Source of the DNA: JAXMCK01 sp046349395 | Lineage (GTDB): Bacteria; Pseudomonadota; Alphaproteobacteria; Geminicoccales; Geminicoccaceae | Direction of reading: 5' to 3' | NCBI GenBank assembly: GCA_046349395.1 | Contig: JAXMCK010000009.1 | Location: 98,781 to 162,780, forward strand | Length of the DNA stretch: 64,000 nt | In this document: one piece after another, positions 18,590 to 28,024 of the stretch | How positions within the stretch are numbered: position 1 is the first letter of the stretch | Layout of the letters: every line of letters begins with the position of its first letter | Position numbers and translations under genes: made by a program | The notes under the pieces: generated by a model | Database searches by the model: none | What the model saw: the letters and a program-made list of their open reading frames with translations, nothing else | What the model was told of the DNA's origin: nothing

Positions 18590-19507
18590 ATGGCCACTTC
18601 GTCTGCAGTGCCAACGGCACTCGGTGACGTCGCAGCGAGACAACTCGCCAATGCGACCAAGACGCCGCCGCAACTTTGCAGCATCACGCCGCGTTGGCTC
18701 GTCCACTGCTTGCAGTGGGTCCCGGTCGAGGCCGGCATTTATCGGCTGAACAAGGTGAAGGACGAGGCGAGCGTCGCGGTCGAGTGCTCGGACCGAAACG
18801 AGCGCAGCCTGCCCGAGACCTTCGTCGACTACGATGCCAACCCTCGCGAATACATGCTGAGCGCGGTCCAGACGGTGCTCGAGGTGCACACCCGCGTCTC
18901 CGACCTTTACAGCTCTCCGTTCAGCCAGATCGGCGAGCAGCTCCGCCTGACGATCGAGATCATCAAGGAGCGGCAGGAGAGCGAACTCATCAACAACCGC
19001 GAGTACGGCCTGCTCAACAATGTTGCGGCCGGCCAGCGCGTCAAGACGCGGGGCGGACCGCCGACGCCGGACGATCTCGACGAGCTAATCACCAGGGTCT
19101 GGAAGGAGCCCGCCTTCTTCCTCGCCCATCCGGCGGCGATCGCCGCCTTCGGGCGCGAATGCACGCGCCGCGGCGTCCCGCCGCCGACCGTGACGATGTT
19201 CGGCTCGCCGTTCCTGACCTGGCGGGGCATTCCGCTGGTGCCCTCGAACAAGGTGCAGATCACCGACAACAAGACGAACATCCTGCTGTTGCGAACTGGC
19301 TCGGCCAAGCAGGGTGTCGTCGGCCTTTTCCAGCCGAACCTGCCGGGCGAGCAGGGGATGGGCCTGTCGGTCCGCTTCATGGGCATCAACGAGAAGGCGA
19401 TCGCGTCCTACCTGATCTCGCTCTACTGCTCGCTCGCCGTGCTGACCGAGGACGCCCTGGCCGTGCTCGAGAACGTCCAGGTCGATCACTACCATGTCTA
19501 CAAGTGA
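18590..19507 (+). CDS. Family 2A encapsulin nanocompartment shell protein (SrpI-like)
   Basis: A shell protein of 305 residues matching family 2A encapsulins, HK97-fold proteins that assemble into icosahedral compartments. Characteristic segments are SLPETFVDYDANPREYMLSA, VSDLYSSPFSQIGEQLRLT, NREYGLLNNV, VWKEPAFFLAHPAAIAAF and GSPFLTWRGIPLVPSNKV. The last gene-end segment LENVQVDHYHVYK overlaps the cargo start by 14 bp, so shell and cargo are translationally coupled. Known relatives package a cysteine desulfurase, which is exactly the next gene. No cNMP-binding insertion is seen, which separates it from family 2B. Confidence 0.93.
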   Translation: MATSSAVPTALGDVAARQLANATKTPPQLCSITPRWLVHCLQWVPVEAGIYRLNKVKDEASVAVECSDRNERSLPETFVDYDANPREYMLSAVQTVLEVHTRVSDLYSSPFSQIGEQLRLTIEIIKERQESELINNREYGLLNNVAAGQRVKTRGGPPTPDDLDELITRVWKEPAFFLAHPAAIAAFGRECTRRGVPPPTVTMFGSPFLTWRGIPLVPSNKVQITDNKTNILLLRTGSAKQGVVGLFQPNLPGEQGMGLSVRFMGINEKAIASYLISLYCSLAVLTEDALAVLENVQVDHYHVYK

Positions 19508-21302
19508 CCTCCTGGGTGCCGGCCCGGCGTCCGAGGACGTCGCACGTGCCATCGAGAGTGCCGCCACGAGCTTGGCGGCACTGCCCGATGCAGCGGTCCT
19601 GACGCGTCTGGCCAACGACCTCTTCGCCGCGGTGCCGGGATCGGGCGACGTCTCGACGGCCATCCCCGGTCCGGCAATACCGGTCGGCGTCGGGGCACCC
19701 TCGACGAGCTTCGACGCGCATTCGCTAGATCCCTTGCGCATCCAGACACCGCCGCAGCCGGCGACGTTCACGGAGCATGTGGCACCGGCCTTTGCACCTT
19801 ACTTTCTGCAGTTCGCACGCGCGGGAGCGGGCGCCGACTCTGCCCCCCTTGCGGGCCGCGCCTTCCCCCAGAATGTCGGGGCCAGCCTGCCGGGGACCGC
19901 GATCGGGCCGGTACCTGGGCGATCGACGTTCCCGCTGCCGAGGGAAGCGGATCTGCGTCGGCTTCTCGCACCCATCGTCACGCCGTCGGTGCCGCACAAA
20001 CCGCTGCGGCAAGGAGGCGATAACGGCCTTTACTGGGCGCAGCCGCGCACGACCTCCGCACCCGCGATCCCGGCCGCGCCGTCGCATCCGCCGTTCGCGG
20101 CCGACTTGGTGCGCCGGGACTTTCCGATCCTCTCCGAGCAGGTGAACGGCAAGCCGCTGGTGTGGCTCGACAACGGGGCCACCACGCAGAAGCCGCGGGT
20201 GGTGATCGACCGGCTCACCCACTTCTACGAGCACGAGAACTCGAACATCCACCGCGCGGCACACGAACTCGCCGCCCGGTCGACCGATGCCTACGAGGGT
20301 GCGCGCGAGTCGGTGCGCCGCTTCCTCAACGCGCCCTCGGTCGAGGAGATCGTCTTCGTCCGCGGCGCCACCGAGGCCATCAACCTCGTGGCGAAGAGCT
20401 GGGGCCGCCGCTTCATCGTCGAGGGCGACGAGATCGTCGTCAGCTGGCTGGAGCACCACGCCAACATCGTTCCTTGGCAGCAGCTGATCGAGCAGACCGG
20501 CGCTCGCCTGCGGGTCATTCCGGTCGACGATCGCGGCCAGATCCTGCTCGACGCCTATCAGAGCCTGCTCGGCCCGCGCACGAAGCTCGTCGCCTTCACG
20601 CACGTGTCGAATGCACTCGGCACCATCACGCCGGTGGCGGAGATGGTGCAGGTGGCGCGTCGCTACGGTGCGCACGTGCTAGTCGACGGCGCGCAGTCCG
20701 TGCCGCACCTGCGGGTCGACGTGCAGTCGCTGGACTGCGACTTCTACGTCTTCTCCGGACACAAGGTGTTCGCACCCACGGGCATCGGAGCGCTCTACGG
20801 CAAATCCTCCGTGCTGTCCGAGATGCCGCCCTGGCAGGGCGGGGGCAACATGATCAAGGACGTCAGGTTCGAGCACACCGAGTACCAGCCGCCGCCCGGC
20901 AGGTTCGAGGCCGGCACGGGCAGCATCGCCGATGCGGTCGGCCTGGGCGCCGCCCTCGACTACCTGATGGGCCTCGGTATCGAGAACGTCACCCGGCACG
21001 AGCATGACCTGCTCGTCTACGCGACCGAGCGGCTTCACACGATTCCCGGCCTGAAGATTTACGGCTCGGCGTCGGAAAAAGCGGCCGTGCTCTCCTTCAC
21101 GCTCGAAGGCTGGCGCAGCGAGGACATCGGTGTCGCGCTCAACCGCGAGGGCATCGCGGTGCGCGCCGGGCACCACTGTGCCCAGCCGATCCTGCGGCGA
21201 TTCGGTGTCGAGAGCACCGTGCGGGCGTCGTTCGCCCTCTACAATACGCTCGGCGACGTCGACGCCCTGGTCGAGGCGCTGCGTCACCTCCGGGCCGCCT
21301 AG
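19494..21302 (+). CDS. Encapsulin-loaded cysteine desulfurase (SufS type) with disordered cargo domain
   Basis: A protein of 602 residues. Residues 1 to about 200 are rich in Ala, Pro, Gly and Ser and lack predicted catalytic motifs; in family 2A systems this type of extension loads the enzyme into the shell. The SufS-like domain starts at about 201 (DFPILSEQVNGKPLVWLDNG). Lys424 in SGHKVFAPTGIGALYG is the PLP lysine and Cys562 in RAGHHCAQP is the persulfide cysteine. The enzyme turns cysteine into alanine and enzyme-bound sulfur. Its start ATG lies inside the shell gene end. Flanking cysK and cysE provide cysteine synthesis, suggesting coupled cysteine turnover or sulfur storage. Confidence 0.93.
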   Translation: MSTSDLLGAGPASEDVARAIESAATSLAALPDAAVLTRLANDLFAAVPGSGDVSTAIPGPAIPVGVGAPSTSFDAHSLDPLRIQTPPQPATFTEHVAPAFAPYFLQFARAGAGADSAPLAGRAFPQNVGASLPGTAIGPVPGRSTFPLPREADLRRLLAPIVTPSVPHKPLRQGGDNGLYWAQPRTTSAPAIPAAPSHPPFAADLVRRDFPILSEQVNGKPLVWLDNGATTQKPRVVIDRLTHFYEHENSNIHRAAHELAARSTDAYEGARESVRRFLNAPSVEEIVFVRGATEAINLVAKSWGRRFIVEGDEIVVSWLEHHANIVPWQQLIEQTGARLRVIPVDDRGQILLDAYQSLLGPRTKLVAFTHVSNALGTITPVAEMVQVARRYGAHVLVDGAQSVPHLRVDVQSLDCDFYVFSGHKVFAPTGIGALYGKSSVLSEMPPWQGGGNMIKDVRFEHTEYQPPPGRFEAGTGSIADAVGLGAALDYLMGLGIENVTRHEHDLLVYATERLHTIPGLKIYGSASEKAAVLSFTLEGWRSEDIGVALNREGIAVRAGHHCAQPILRRFGVESTVRASFALYNTLGDVDALVEALRHLRAA

Positions 21303-21328
21303 AACCCTCGTCACGGACGGAGCCCGGC

Positions 21329-22210
21329 ATGCTGCGGTCGACCCTGAGCCACCTGACGATCGTCAGCAACGACCAGCCGGATACGCCCGCCAAGATGCAC
21401 GCCCGCAAGGGCAGGATCTGGGTCCGGCTGAAGAAGGAAGCGGAGGAGGCCGTCGTCCGCGAGCCGATGCTGGCGCGGCTGTTCTTCGATTCGATCATCA
21501 ACCAGCCGAACCTGGAGGAGGCGGTGGCGCACCGCATCGGCTCCAGGCTGCACAACGACGTCCTGCCGTCGAGTGCCATCACCTACGTCTTCCGGACGGC
21601 GATGGCGGCCGACAGCTCGACCGGCGAGGCGATCCGGGCCGACATCCGCGCTGCGGTGGAGCGCGACCCGGCCTGCGACCGCTTCATCGAGCCCTTCCTC
21701 TACTACAAGGGCTTCCACGCCATCCAGACGCAGCGGCTGGCGCACTGGCTGTGGAACAACAATGGGCGTGACTTCGCGCTCTATCTGCAGAGCCGCTCGT
21801 CCGACGTGTTCCAGACCGACATCCACCCCGCCACCAAGTTCGGCAGCGGGATCTTCCTCGACCACGCGACCGGCCTCGTCGTAGGGGCCACCGCGGTCGT
21901 CGAGGACGACGTCTCGCTGCTGCAGAACGTGACGCTGGGCGGCACCGGCAAGGATGCCGGCGATCGTCATCCCAAGGTGCGGCGGGGTGCGATGATCGGT
22001 GCCGGGGCCAAGATCCTGGGCAATATCGAGATCGGCGAGGGCGCTCGGGTCGCCGCCGGATCGGTGGTGCTCCGCCCGGTGCCGGCGCATACGACGGTCG
22101 CCGGCGTGCCGGCCCGCCCGGTTGCTCAGGGCATCAACGGGCCGGCGGAGAACAGCATCGAGCACATCCTGAACACCCTGTCGCTGGAATCGCTCGACTA
22201 CGCCATTTGA
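21329..22210 (+). CDS. cysE: Serine O-acetyltransferase, CysE/EpsC-like
   Basis: A protein of 293 residues that acetylates serine with acetyl-CoA, giving the substrate of CysK. An N-terminal helical domain precedes a left-handed beta-helix of hexapeptide repeats with the active-site stretch DIHPATKFGSGIFLDHATG and GGTGKDAGDRHPKVRRG. The C-terminus ends in DYAI; a terminal isoleucine is the known anchor by which this enzyme inserts into CysK to form the cysteine synthase complex. It follows the desulfurase by 26 bp and ends the operon, facing hypE. Confidence 0.93.
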   Translation: MLRSTLSHLTIVSNDQPDTPAKMHARKGRIWVRLKKEAEEAVVREPMLARLFFDSIINQPNLEEAVAHRIGSRLHNDVLPSSAITYVFRTAMAADSSTGEAIRADIRAAVERDPACDRFIEPFLYYKGFHAIQTQRLAHWLWNNNGRDFALYLQSRSSDVFQTDIHPATKFGSGIFLDHATGLVVGATAVVEDDVSLLQNVTLGGTGKDAGDRHPKVRRGAMIGAGAKILGNIEIGEGARVAAGSVVLRPVPAHTTVAGVPARPVAQGINGPAENSIEHILNTLSLESLDYAI

Positions 22211-22275
22211 GCTTTGCAGGCCATGAGCATTATGTTGCGTTATCACCTTGAGTACAGCTGGCGACTTAGACGTAT

Positions 22276-23298
22276 TCAACAGATCCTCGGCAGTGGCTCG
22301 GCCTCGAGTTCGGGAATTAGGCGCTCACCGCCGAGGGTGGTCTGCAGGATCACTTGCGGATTGCCCAGCTCCACTAGGCCGACTGTGGACGCTTCCGTGA
22401 AGCCGCCTGCGCGTAGTGAGGCTACCACTTCGTCGGCGGCGTCCGGTGCCAGGATGGCGGCAACCCTTCCCTCGGAGGCAAGGTAGAGGGGATCGTAACC
22501 CAGGATCTCGCACACACCCGCGACCTCGCGGCGCAGGGGCAACTTCTCCTCGAAGAGCCGGACGCTCCAACCCGTCGCGGAAGCCACATCGTGCGCCACG
22601 GTGGCGAGGCCGCCGCGGGTGGGGTCGCGCATGAAGCGCAGGCCAACGTGCCGCAGCAGGATCGTCGTCGCGGGGAGCACGCTGGCACAGTCCGAGCGCA
22701 GATCGCCGGCGAGGCCGAACTGCTCGCGGGCCAACATGACGGCGGCACCGTGGTCGCCCAAGGTACCGCTGACGACGATGACATCGCCGGGGCGCACGAG
22801 GTCGGGGCCGAGCTTGATGCCTGCCGGGCGGCGCCCAAGGCCCGTGGTGGCCAGATAGAGCCCGCCGCCCTGGCCGCGCCGGACGACCTTGGTGTCTCCG
22901 GCGAGGATGCCGACGCCGCTCTCCGCGCAAGCATCCGCGATCGAGCGGGCGATCCGCTCCAGGACCGCGATCTCGAGCCCCTCCTCGATGAACAGGTTGA
23001 GGCTCAGCCAGCGGGGTACGGCGCCGGAGACGGCGAGGTCGTTGATCGTGCCGTGGACGGCGAGGCTGCCGATGTTCCCGCCCGGGAACTCCAGAGGCTC
23101 CACGGTGAAGCCGTCCGTCGTGATCAGCCAGTCGCCCTCGTCTTCCCCCGCCGGTACGGCGGCAGCGTCGACGCGCGTATCGAGATGCCGGTCGAACAGG
23201 GGTGCAAAGATGCCGTCGATCAGCCCGCGCGTGAGGCGACCGCCATTGCCGTGCGCGAGCGTTACGATCTGGCCCGGGTCCGAGACGGTGGTGGGCAT
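22276..23298 (-). CDS. hypE: Hydrogenase maturation protein HypE
   Basis: A protein of 340 residues in the AIR-synthase-like ATPase family. HypE dehydrates the carbamoyl group on its C-terminal cysteine to the cyanide ligand of the NiFe site; the protein here ends PRIC, giving that terminal Cys. The N-terminal AHGNGGRLTRGLI and the segments LEFPGGNIGSLAVHGTINDL and MRDPTRGGLATV are family signatures. It is the last gene of the hyp operon, 63 bp after hypF, and converges on cysE. Confidence 0.95.
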   Translation of the reverse strand: MPTTVSDPGQIVTLAHGNGGRLTRGLIDGIFAPLFDRHLDTRVDAAAVPAGEDEGDWLITTDGFTVEPLEFPGGNIGSLAVHGTINDLAVSGAVPRWLSLNLFIEEGLEIAVLERIARSIADACAESGVGILAGDTKVVRRGQGGGLYLATTGLGRRPAGIKLGPDLVRPGDVIVVSGTLGDHGAAVMLAREQFGLAGDLRSDCASVLPATTILLRHVGLRFMRDPTRGGLATVAHDVASATGWSVRLFEEKLPLRREVAGVCEILGYDPLYLASEGRVAAILAPDAADEVVASLRAGGFTEASTVGLVELGNPQVILQTTLGGERLIPELEAEPLPRIC

Positions 23299-23361
23299 GG
23301 CGGATCAGGGACTCCAGCTGCGAAGTTCGGGGCTGTCGCGTCGCGGCGGACGCCGATGGGA

Positions 23362-25638
23362 TCACCGCGATGTGCCCTCGTCCATTGTCATGGCGTCGGC
23401 CTCCACGATCTGGCCGAAGGCGATGGCGGCATCGTTGACGGGCAGGCGATGCGGCAGGAGCACCTCGAAGCCCTCCGCCGTCAGGGCCTCCACCGCAGGG
23501 TCGGTCAGGCGGCGGTTCTGGAAGACTCCCCCCGCCAGACCGACACGGTTCGTCCCGTGCTCGCGGCGGATGAGCCTGGCCTGCTCGCACAAGCTGGCGA
23601 CGAGGCTGGCGTGGAACATGGAGGCCCGCTCCTCGATGGAAGCAGCCTCGTCGAGCAGGAGCGGCAGAAGGGGCGACCAGTCGGCACGCCAGATGCCGTC
23701 CTCGCGCCGTTGCGGCAGGGCCAAGCCCGCCATCGGTATGGTTGCCAGGGCCTCCAGACGCATGGGCGCCTCACCCTCGTGGCTCTGCCTCTGGACGATC
23801 CCGAGCAGTGCCGCGGCCGCGTCGAACAGGCGACCGATGGACGAGGTGGGCGGGCAGTTCAGATCGCGCTGCCACGCGGCCGTTGCGAGCCCGGCTTCCG
23901 GCGGCTTCGCGCTCCAGTCGACGCCTGTATCGAGGCAGAGAGAGAGCGCACAGCGCCACGGCTCCCGAGCGGCCCTGTCGCCGCCGATCAACTTGAAGGG
24001 CCGCAAGCTAGCGACGCGCCGCCAACGTCCGGGGAGGCCAAGGAGCGCCTCGCCGCCCCACAGCGTACCGTCCTCCCCCCAGCCGAGACCATCCCACGTG
24101 AACACGAGCACCGGCTCGGTGCCGGGGAATTCGCCGACGACGGCGGCGGCGTGGGCCCGGTGGTGCCAGATCCGTCGCACAGGCAGCCCAAGCGCGGCCA
24201 CCCAGCGGGTCGAAAAATAGCCCGGATGCGCATCGCAGGCGATGCATGCCGGCTCGATCCCGTAGAGCCGGCCGAGATCGTCGATCACCTGTCCGAACAC
24301 CCGCATGCTGCGAGGCGAACTCAGGTCCCCGAGGTGGGGCGACACGATCACCCGGTCGCCTGCCGCCAGGGCCACGGTGTTCTTGAGGTCGGCTCCGACG
24401 GCCAGCATCGGTAGCTTCACAGCCTCCGGCAGCCGGAACTCCACGGGCGCGAGACCTCGACCCAGCCGCAGGGGCCGAGCTACGCCGGACAGGGTGCAGA
24501 AGACTGAGTCGTCGGCAGGGCGGCGAATGGGACGATCGTGATGCAGGAAGGCGTCGGCCACCTTGCCGAGCGCCCGCTCGACCTCGTCCGGATCGATCAG
24601 TACCGGCTCACCGCTTATATTGGCCGAGGTCGCCACCAGAGGACCGTCAAAAGCCTCGAGCAGTAGGTGGTGCAAGGGCGCATAGGGCAGCATCAGGCCG
24701 ACCTCGCCCAGGCCCGGAGCGATACCCGGGGCGAGAGCCGACGCCGGTGACTTCGCCACGAGCACGATCGGTCGCTCCGGCCCCTGCAGCAGTGCAAGCT
24801 CGGCGGCACGCGGCCGGCCTGGTGTCATGATCGGATCCGCCAGCACGCGTGGCAGAATCATGACGGCGAGCGGCTTCGAGGGCCGGTGCTTCCGCGCCCG
24901 CAGACGCTCGACGGCGGTACGGGAGCGGGCGTCGCACATCAGATGGTAGCCGCCCACACCCTTGATCGCCACGATCAGCCCGTGGCGCAGATCTGCGAGG
25001 CAGGCGGCCAGAGCCTCCTCGTTGCCCACCACCTGGCTGCCGTCCGGGGTGCGGTACATCAGGGTCGGACCGCAGCGGGGACAGGCCAGCGGCTGCGCGT
25101 GGTAGCGCCGGTCGAGCAGGTCCTCGTACTCCGCCCGGCAGTCGGCACACAGATTGAACCCGGCCATCGCCGTGTTCGGCCGGTCGTACGGCATGCAGTC
25201 GATGATGGTGTAGCGGGGGCCGCACTGGGTGCAGTTGGTGAAGGGATAGCGATGACGCCGCGCGGACTCGTCGTGCATTTCGGCAAGACAGTCGGCACAG
25301 ACGAAGTGATCGGGCGGGACGACAATTCTACTGTCGTCTCCTGCCTCGCTGTCGAGGATCTCGAAGGTACCGGCCCTTTCCGGCTCGGACGGCCGTGAGG
25401 TCGGTGCCTCCGGCCGCGCCAGCGGCGGCGCCGCCATAGTCAGATCTGCGACGAAGCGCTCGACGGCTGCGCCCGCCCCCTCCACCTGGATCTCGACTCC
25501 CGTCGTGCGGTTGCGGACCCACCCGCGGAGACCGTGCCGATGTGCGAGACGAAGGACGAAGGGGCGATAACCCACACCCTGCACGCGGCCACGGACCAGA
25601 ACGCGACGCGCGGTGATGGGCTCGGGGCGGTCGGCCAC
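23362..25638 (-). CDS. hypF: Hydrogenase maturation carbamoyltransferase HypF
   Basis: A protein of about 758 residues. In order: acylphosphatase domain (RVLVRGRVQGVGYRPFVLR), zinc fingers (CADC, CTQC, CADC, CPRC), a YrdC-like carbamoyl-AMP domain (KGVGGYHLMCDARS) and a Kae1-like domain with the metal motif HHRAHAAAVVGE. HypF makes carbamoyl-AMP from carbamoyl phosphate and passes the group to HypE. No ATG lies near the family start; the GTG at 25638 gives the normal length and lies 13 bp after the hypD stop. Longer frames upstream are antisense-like and unsupported. Confidence 0.93.
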   Translation of the reverse strand: MADRPEPITARRVLVRGRVQGVGYRPFVLRLAHRHGLRGWVRNRTTGVEIQVEGAGAAVERFVADLTMAAPPLARPEAPTSRPSEPERAGTFEILDSEAGDDSRIVVPPDHFVCADCLAEMHDESARRHRYPFTNCTQCGPRYTIIDCMPYDRPNTAMAGFNLCADCRAEYEDLLDRRYHAQPLACPRCGPTLMYRTPDGSQVVGNEEALAACLADLRHGLIVAIKGVGGYHLMCDARSRTAVERLRARKHRPSKPLAVMILPRVLADPIMTPGRPRAAELALLQGPERPIVLVAKSPASALAPGIAPGLGEVGLMLPYAPLHHLLLEAFDGPLVATSANISGEPVLIDPDEVERALGKVADAFLHHDRPIRRPADDSVFCTLSGVARPLRLGRGLAPVEFRLPEAVKLPMLAVGADLKNTVALAAGDRVIVSPHLGDLSSPRSMRVFGQVIDDLGRLYGIEPACIACDAHPGYFSTRWVAALGLPVRRIWHHRAHAAAVVGEFPGTEPVLVFTWDGLGWGEDGTLWGGEALLGLPGRWRRVASLRPFKLIGGDRAAREPWRCALSLCLDTGVDWSAKPPEAGLATAAWQRDLNCPPTSSIGRLFDAAAALLGIVQRQSHEGEAPMRLEALATIPMAGLALPQRREDGIWRADWSPLLPLLLDEAASIEERASMFHASLVASLCEQARLIRREHGTNRVGLAGGVFQNRRLTDPAVEALTAEGFEVLLPHRLPVNDAAIAFGQIVEADAMTMDEGTSR

Positions 25639-25651
25639 CGGTGGGACCGGA

Positions 25652-26794
25652 TCAGACCGGCTCGACAGGTGCGGGGATTCTTTCGCGTACCCCGGTGGAC
25701 CACCAGATCCGGCATGCACCCTCGTCCGACACCATGCACGGGCCGACGGGCGAAGAGGGCTGGCAGGCGCCGCCGTAAAGGCGGCATTCGGGCGGGCTGA
25801 TGGCGCCCAGCACGACGCGAGCGCAATCGCATCCGGGCGGCATGGCACCCACCCGCCGCCGGCCGGTGTCGTCGACCAGGGGAAGTCGCACACGGGCGTC
25901 GTGCTCGGCGTGACCGACCCGCAGCGCCAAACCCGACCTCGGGATCGAGCCGATGCCGCGCCAGGGCGCATCGACCACGTTGAAGGCTTCGTCCAGCAGG
26001 CGCCGTGCGAGCGGATTGCCGCCCGGTCGTACCGCCGCGCCGTAGCAGTTCGCCAGGGCCGGTCGTCCGGCCAAGGCCTGCTCCAACACGCTATGGATCG
26101 CCTCCAGCAGGCCGTCGGGCGTGAAGCCGGCCACCGCCGTCGGCACGCCGTTGTGGCGGGCGACGAACTCCCATTCTTCCGGCCCCATGACGGTGGCGAC
26201 GTGCCCGGGCGCGATCAGGGCGTCGAGCGTCGAGCCGCCGGATCGGAGGAGCATCGCGACGGCCGGCCAGGTCAGCCGCCCGCTCGTCAGCAGGAGCAGA
26301 TTCTCTGGTAATCCCTGCGCGATCGTCGCGGCTATGGGGGCCAACGTGGTCTCGAACCCGACGACGTGGAACACGACCGTCCGGGTCGGCTGGTCCAACG
26401 CTACCCGCAGCGCGTCAAGCGGCGAGGCGATCGCCCGCACGTCACCACCTGCGGCCTTGGCCGCCTCCAGCGAGGCCGGCTCGCCGCGGGGCACGTTCAC
26501 CGGCACGCGCAGCATGTCGCCGAAGCTGACCAGGATGACGTCTTCGTCCAGCGCCCAGCGGATCGCCTGGTGGATATCCTCTTCGGGACAGATGCAGACC
26601 GGACAACCCGGACCCGGGACGAGTTGGACCTGAGGCGGCAGCAGGCTGCGCAGGCCGGCATGAGAGATCAACCGCTCGTGCCCGCCGCAGACGTTCATGA
26701 TGCGGAGGGTGCGATCGAGCGGCAGGGAGCGGATCTTCTCCAGCCATGCCCGCGCCCTTGCGAGTGCCGGTCGTTCGGATCGATTCGTCGGCAC
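25652..26794 (-). CDS. hypD: Hydrogenase maturation protein HypD
   Basis: A protein of 380 residues, the scaffold on which the Fe(CN)2CO unit is built with HypC. The catalytic motif NVCGGHE and the loop GPGCPVCICP are present, as are FHVVGFETT and the C-terminal cysteines of the [4Fe-4S] site (GCDCARVVLG, PECRLYGGAC, GPCMVSDEGAC). The GTG at 26794, 2 bp after the hypB stop, gives the normal length and coupling; the longer frame upstream is antisense to hypB. Confidence 0.94.
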   Translation of the reverse strand: MPTNRSERPALARARAWLEKIRSLPLDRTLRIMNVCGGHERLISHAGLRSLLPPQVQLVPGPGCPVCICPEEDIHQAIRWALDEDVILVSFGDMLRVPVNVPRGEPASLEAAKAAGGDVRAIASPLDALRVALDQPTRTVVFHVVGFETTLAPIAATIAQGLPENLLLLTSGRLTWPAVAMLLRSGGSTLDALIAPGHVATVMGPEEWEFVARHNGVPTAVAGFTPDGLLEAIHSVLEQALAGRPALANCYGAAVRPGGNPLARRLLDEAFNVVDAPWRGIGSIPRSGLALRVGHAEHDARVRLPLVDDTGRRRVGAMPPGCDCARVVLGAISPPECRLYGGACQPSSPVGPCMVSDEGACRIWWSTGVRERIPAPVEPV

Positions 26795-26796
26795 GA

Positions 26797-27642
26797 TCAG
26801 CGGTCCGCCGTGACGCTGTCGAAGATGATCGTCGGCGGCAAGGACCGGGCCCGCTGCACCTCCACGCTGGCATGCGGCTTCATCGTCCGGCCCTCCGCGA
26901 GCAGCCGCCGGTGATCGGCGCACTGCGCCATCACCCAGTCCAACCAGTTCTCGATGCCGGCGCCGCCCTTGGCCGATACGGCGAGGGCCGGGGCTCTCGA
27001 CGCGAGCTGGCGCAGGCTGGATATGGCCCGCTCAGGCGAGAAGTCGTCGAGGTAGTCGAGCAGGTCGCACTTGGTCAGCAACAGGAGATCGGCGGCCCGG
27101 AACATGACGGGATACTTGGCCGGCTTGTCGTCACCTTCGGTGACGGACAGCAGGACCACATTGCGATGCTGGCCGAGATCGAAGCTGGCCGGGCAGACGA
27201 GGTTGCCCACATTCTCGACGAACAGCAGGTCCACGGCCGCCAGATCCATGTGGTCCAGGGCCGCGTCCACGAGATGGGCGTCGAGATGGCAGGCGGTCCC
27301 AGTGGTGATCTGGTGCGCCGGCACGCCGAGGGCGCGGATTCTCTTCGCGTCGTTCTCGGTCTCGAGGTCGCCCTCGATCACGCCGATGCGCACTCGGCCC
27401 TGCAGGGCACGGATCGTGGCCTCGAGCAGTGACGTCTTCCCCGATCCCGGGGACGACATCAGGTTGATGGTGAGCACGCCGTGCCGATCGAGCCGGCTGC
27501 GGTTCTCGCGTGCGTGGGCATCGTTGTGCGCGAGAAGATTGTCGAGCACGCTTTCAGGATGTGCGTGGTCATGGTGGGCCGACGAGACTGCATCGTGACG
27601 ATGGCTGCCAGTACCAGTCGCGCACCCGCACGAGCTACACAT
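26797..27642 (-). CDS. hypB: Hydrogenase nickel incorporation GTPase HypB
   Basis: A protein of 281 residues that delivers nickel using GTP hydrolysis. The N-terminal MCSSCGC is the high-affinity nickel site and a histidine-rich stretch (HRHDAVSSAHHDHAHPE) follows, suggesting nickel storage. The GTPase domain has the P-loop SSPGSGKTSLLE, EGDLETENDA and TKCDLLDYLDD. Its start overlaps the hypA stop by 8 bp. Confidence 0.95.
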   Translation of the reverse strand: MCSSCGCATGTGSHRHDAVSSAHHDHAHPESVLDNLLAHNDAHARENRSRLDRHGVLTINLMSSPGSGKTSLLEATIRALQGRVRIGVIEGDLETENDAKRIRALGVPAHQITTGTACHLDAHLVDAALDHMDLAAVDLLFVENVGNLVCPASFDLGQHRNVVLLSVTEGDDKPAKYPVMFRAADLLLLTKCDLLDYLDDFSPERAISSLRQLASRAPALAVSAKGGAGIENWLDWVMAQCADHRRLLAEGRTMKPHASVEVQRARSLPPTIIFDSVTADR

Positions 27643-28024
27643 TCTGTGTCGTCCCGATGCTTTCCTCGACCGCCGCGTCTTTGGCGACCAGCACGATGCG
27701 CAGGAGCGTCAGCTCGTCTCCGTGGACGAGCACCGTGTCGAGGCTGCCGCAGGCAGGGCAGCCCAGCCGATTGATCGATGCCGTCATCTCGGCGTCGCAG
27801 CTACTGCATCGCACACGCGGCTCGATGACCTCGGTGATCAGCTCGGCCCGTTCCGCGAGCGTGCCGACCTTCGCGAAGCCGAACGCATCGACGAGAAGGC
27901 GCGGCTCGATCCCCGACAGCACGCCGATCTCGACCTCCACCCGGCCTGCCATCATGCCGGCGTGACGTCCGGCCAGGGTGGTTACCTGATCGATCAGCGC
28001 CATGCAGACCGAGAGCTCATGCAA
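27635..28024 (-). CDS. hypA: Hydrogenase nickel chaperone HypA
   Basis: A protein of 129 residues. It begins MHELSV, whose Met, His and Glu form the nickel site, and has two zinc CxxC pairs (RCSSCDAE and LGCPACGS). It inserts nickel together with HypB. The C-terminus is about 12 residues longer than many homologues. It overlaps hypC upstream and hypB downstream by 8 bp each. Confidence 0.95.
   Translation of the reverse strand: MHELSVCMALIDQVTTLAGRHAGMMAGRVEVEIGVLSGIEPRLLVDAFGFAKVGTLAERAELITEVIEPRVRCSSCDAEMTASINRLGCPACGSLDTVLVHGDELTLLRIVLVAKDAAVEESIGTTQNV

Noticed and set aside
22591..24414. A 607-codon plus-strand frame over the hyp genes
   Set aside because: It is antisense to hypE and hypF, whose motifs are unmistakable, and its own translation is rich in Arg, Gly and Pro without any family pattern.
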